DNA of 51,856 nt from contig CACZYC010000012.1 in assembly GCA_902785365.1 (NCBI GenBank), positions 1 through 51,856 on the forward strand. Reading direction: 5' to 3'. This document shows positions 51,730-51,856 of this stretch, piece after piece. The DNA is from an uncultured Ruminococcus sp. Its GTDB lineage: Bacteria > Bacillota > Clostridia > Oscillospirales > Acutalibacteraceae. A program made the translations under genes and the position numbers. Every line of letters begins with the position of its first letter. Positions within the stretch are counted from its first letter, which is position 1. The notes under the pieces are model-generated. The model did not search any database, was not told the DNA's origin, and was given only the letters and a program-made list of their open reading frames with translations.

Positions 51730-51856
51730 GTAAATCAACCAAAAATCTTTTCGGTGGTTCTGCGTTGTAAATAGATGTGACCCATTTCAGGTAAAAAATA
51801 AAGTAACGATATGGTAGAATGTTTTTGCCTGCCTTTGGAGTGGAGCGTAGCGCAAC

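Noticed and set aside
51730..51856. Possible gene or promoter at the window edge
   Set aside because: No frame with a start signal was seen; the sequence is cut by the window end.

Overview
The window looks like chromosomal DNA of an anaerobic, spore-forming, low-GC Gram-positive bacterium, most likely a clostridial gut-type organism near Oscillospiraceae/Ruminococcaceae. The evidence is a ctsR-mcsA-mcsB-clpC operon, spore coat and GerW-type sporulation genes, the scpA-scpB/DUF2953/gerW/dacF/rluB block, a T-box in front of alaS, an SRP RNA in front of dnaX-ybaB-recR, acetate kinase, and a biotin-dependent carboxyltransferase set. Most genes are core housekeeping genes. No prophage, integrase, transposase, CRISPR array or rRNA was seen.

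Layout. 1-2.8 kb: a frameshifted secreted CotH-type kinase gene with a tiny gene behind it, then ireB and an orphan small gene. 3-7.7 kb: clpC, mcsB, mcsA and ctsR on the minus strand under a promoter crowded with three CtsR boxes. 7.8-11.4 kb: a lipoprotein serine hydrolase, then an ArsR-type sensor and a soft-metal P-type ATPase with a clear operator. 11.4-14.7 kb: ilvB-ilvN-ilvC. 14.8-16 kb: a membrane protein and a HepT-MntA toxin-antitoxin pair. 16-19.8 kb: SRP RNA, dnaX, ybaB, recR, smpB and tmRNA. 20-25.6 kb: two small spore-coat-like genes, an RND/MMPL exporter with its heptad-repeat partner, and a TetR regulator. 25.7-36.9 kb: tRNA-Arg(CCG), an ABC-F ATPase, DUF5658, trkH-trkA, an unidentified ncRNA, bioY under BirA control, an Lgt-like protein, two small membrane proteins, ackA, tmcAL and a K+ channel. 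37-42.3 kb: a frameshifted surface protein and three biotin-enzyme subunits. 42.4-47.6 kb: rluB, dacF, gerW, DUF2953, scpB, scpA and a site-2 protease. 47.7-51.9 kb: rpmB, a repeat-rich gap, alaS, four tandem 102-bp repeats and a T-box.

Functional links. SmpB and tmRNA (trans-translation) sit together, and ClpC-McsAB-CtsR provides proteolysis and stress control. BioY biotin uptake, with a BirA box, would supply cofactor for the biotin carrier subunit at 40.5 kb. TrkAH and the small K+ channel handle potassium.

The most unusual material is non-coding. (1) Two ~200-bp elements sit at the 3' ends of tmRNA and tRNA-Arg. They share a 46-nt core (43/46 identical by eye), and each carries an inverted copy of its host RNA's T-arm and a direct copy of its 3' end. 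(2) A ~350-nt structured transcript upstream of trkA has its own consensus promoter and strong terminator. (3) A repeat family lies directly upstream of the ribosome binding sites of alaS, the biotin carrier gene, oadA and probably clpC. (4) A MITE-like element occurs in inverted copies at both ends of the window. None of these could be checked against databases here.
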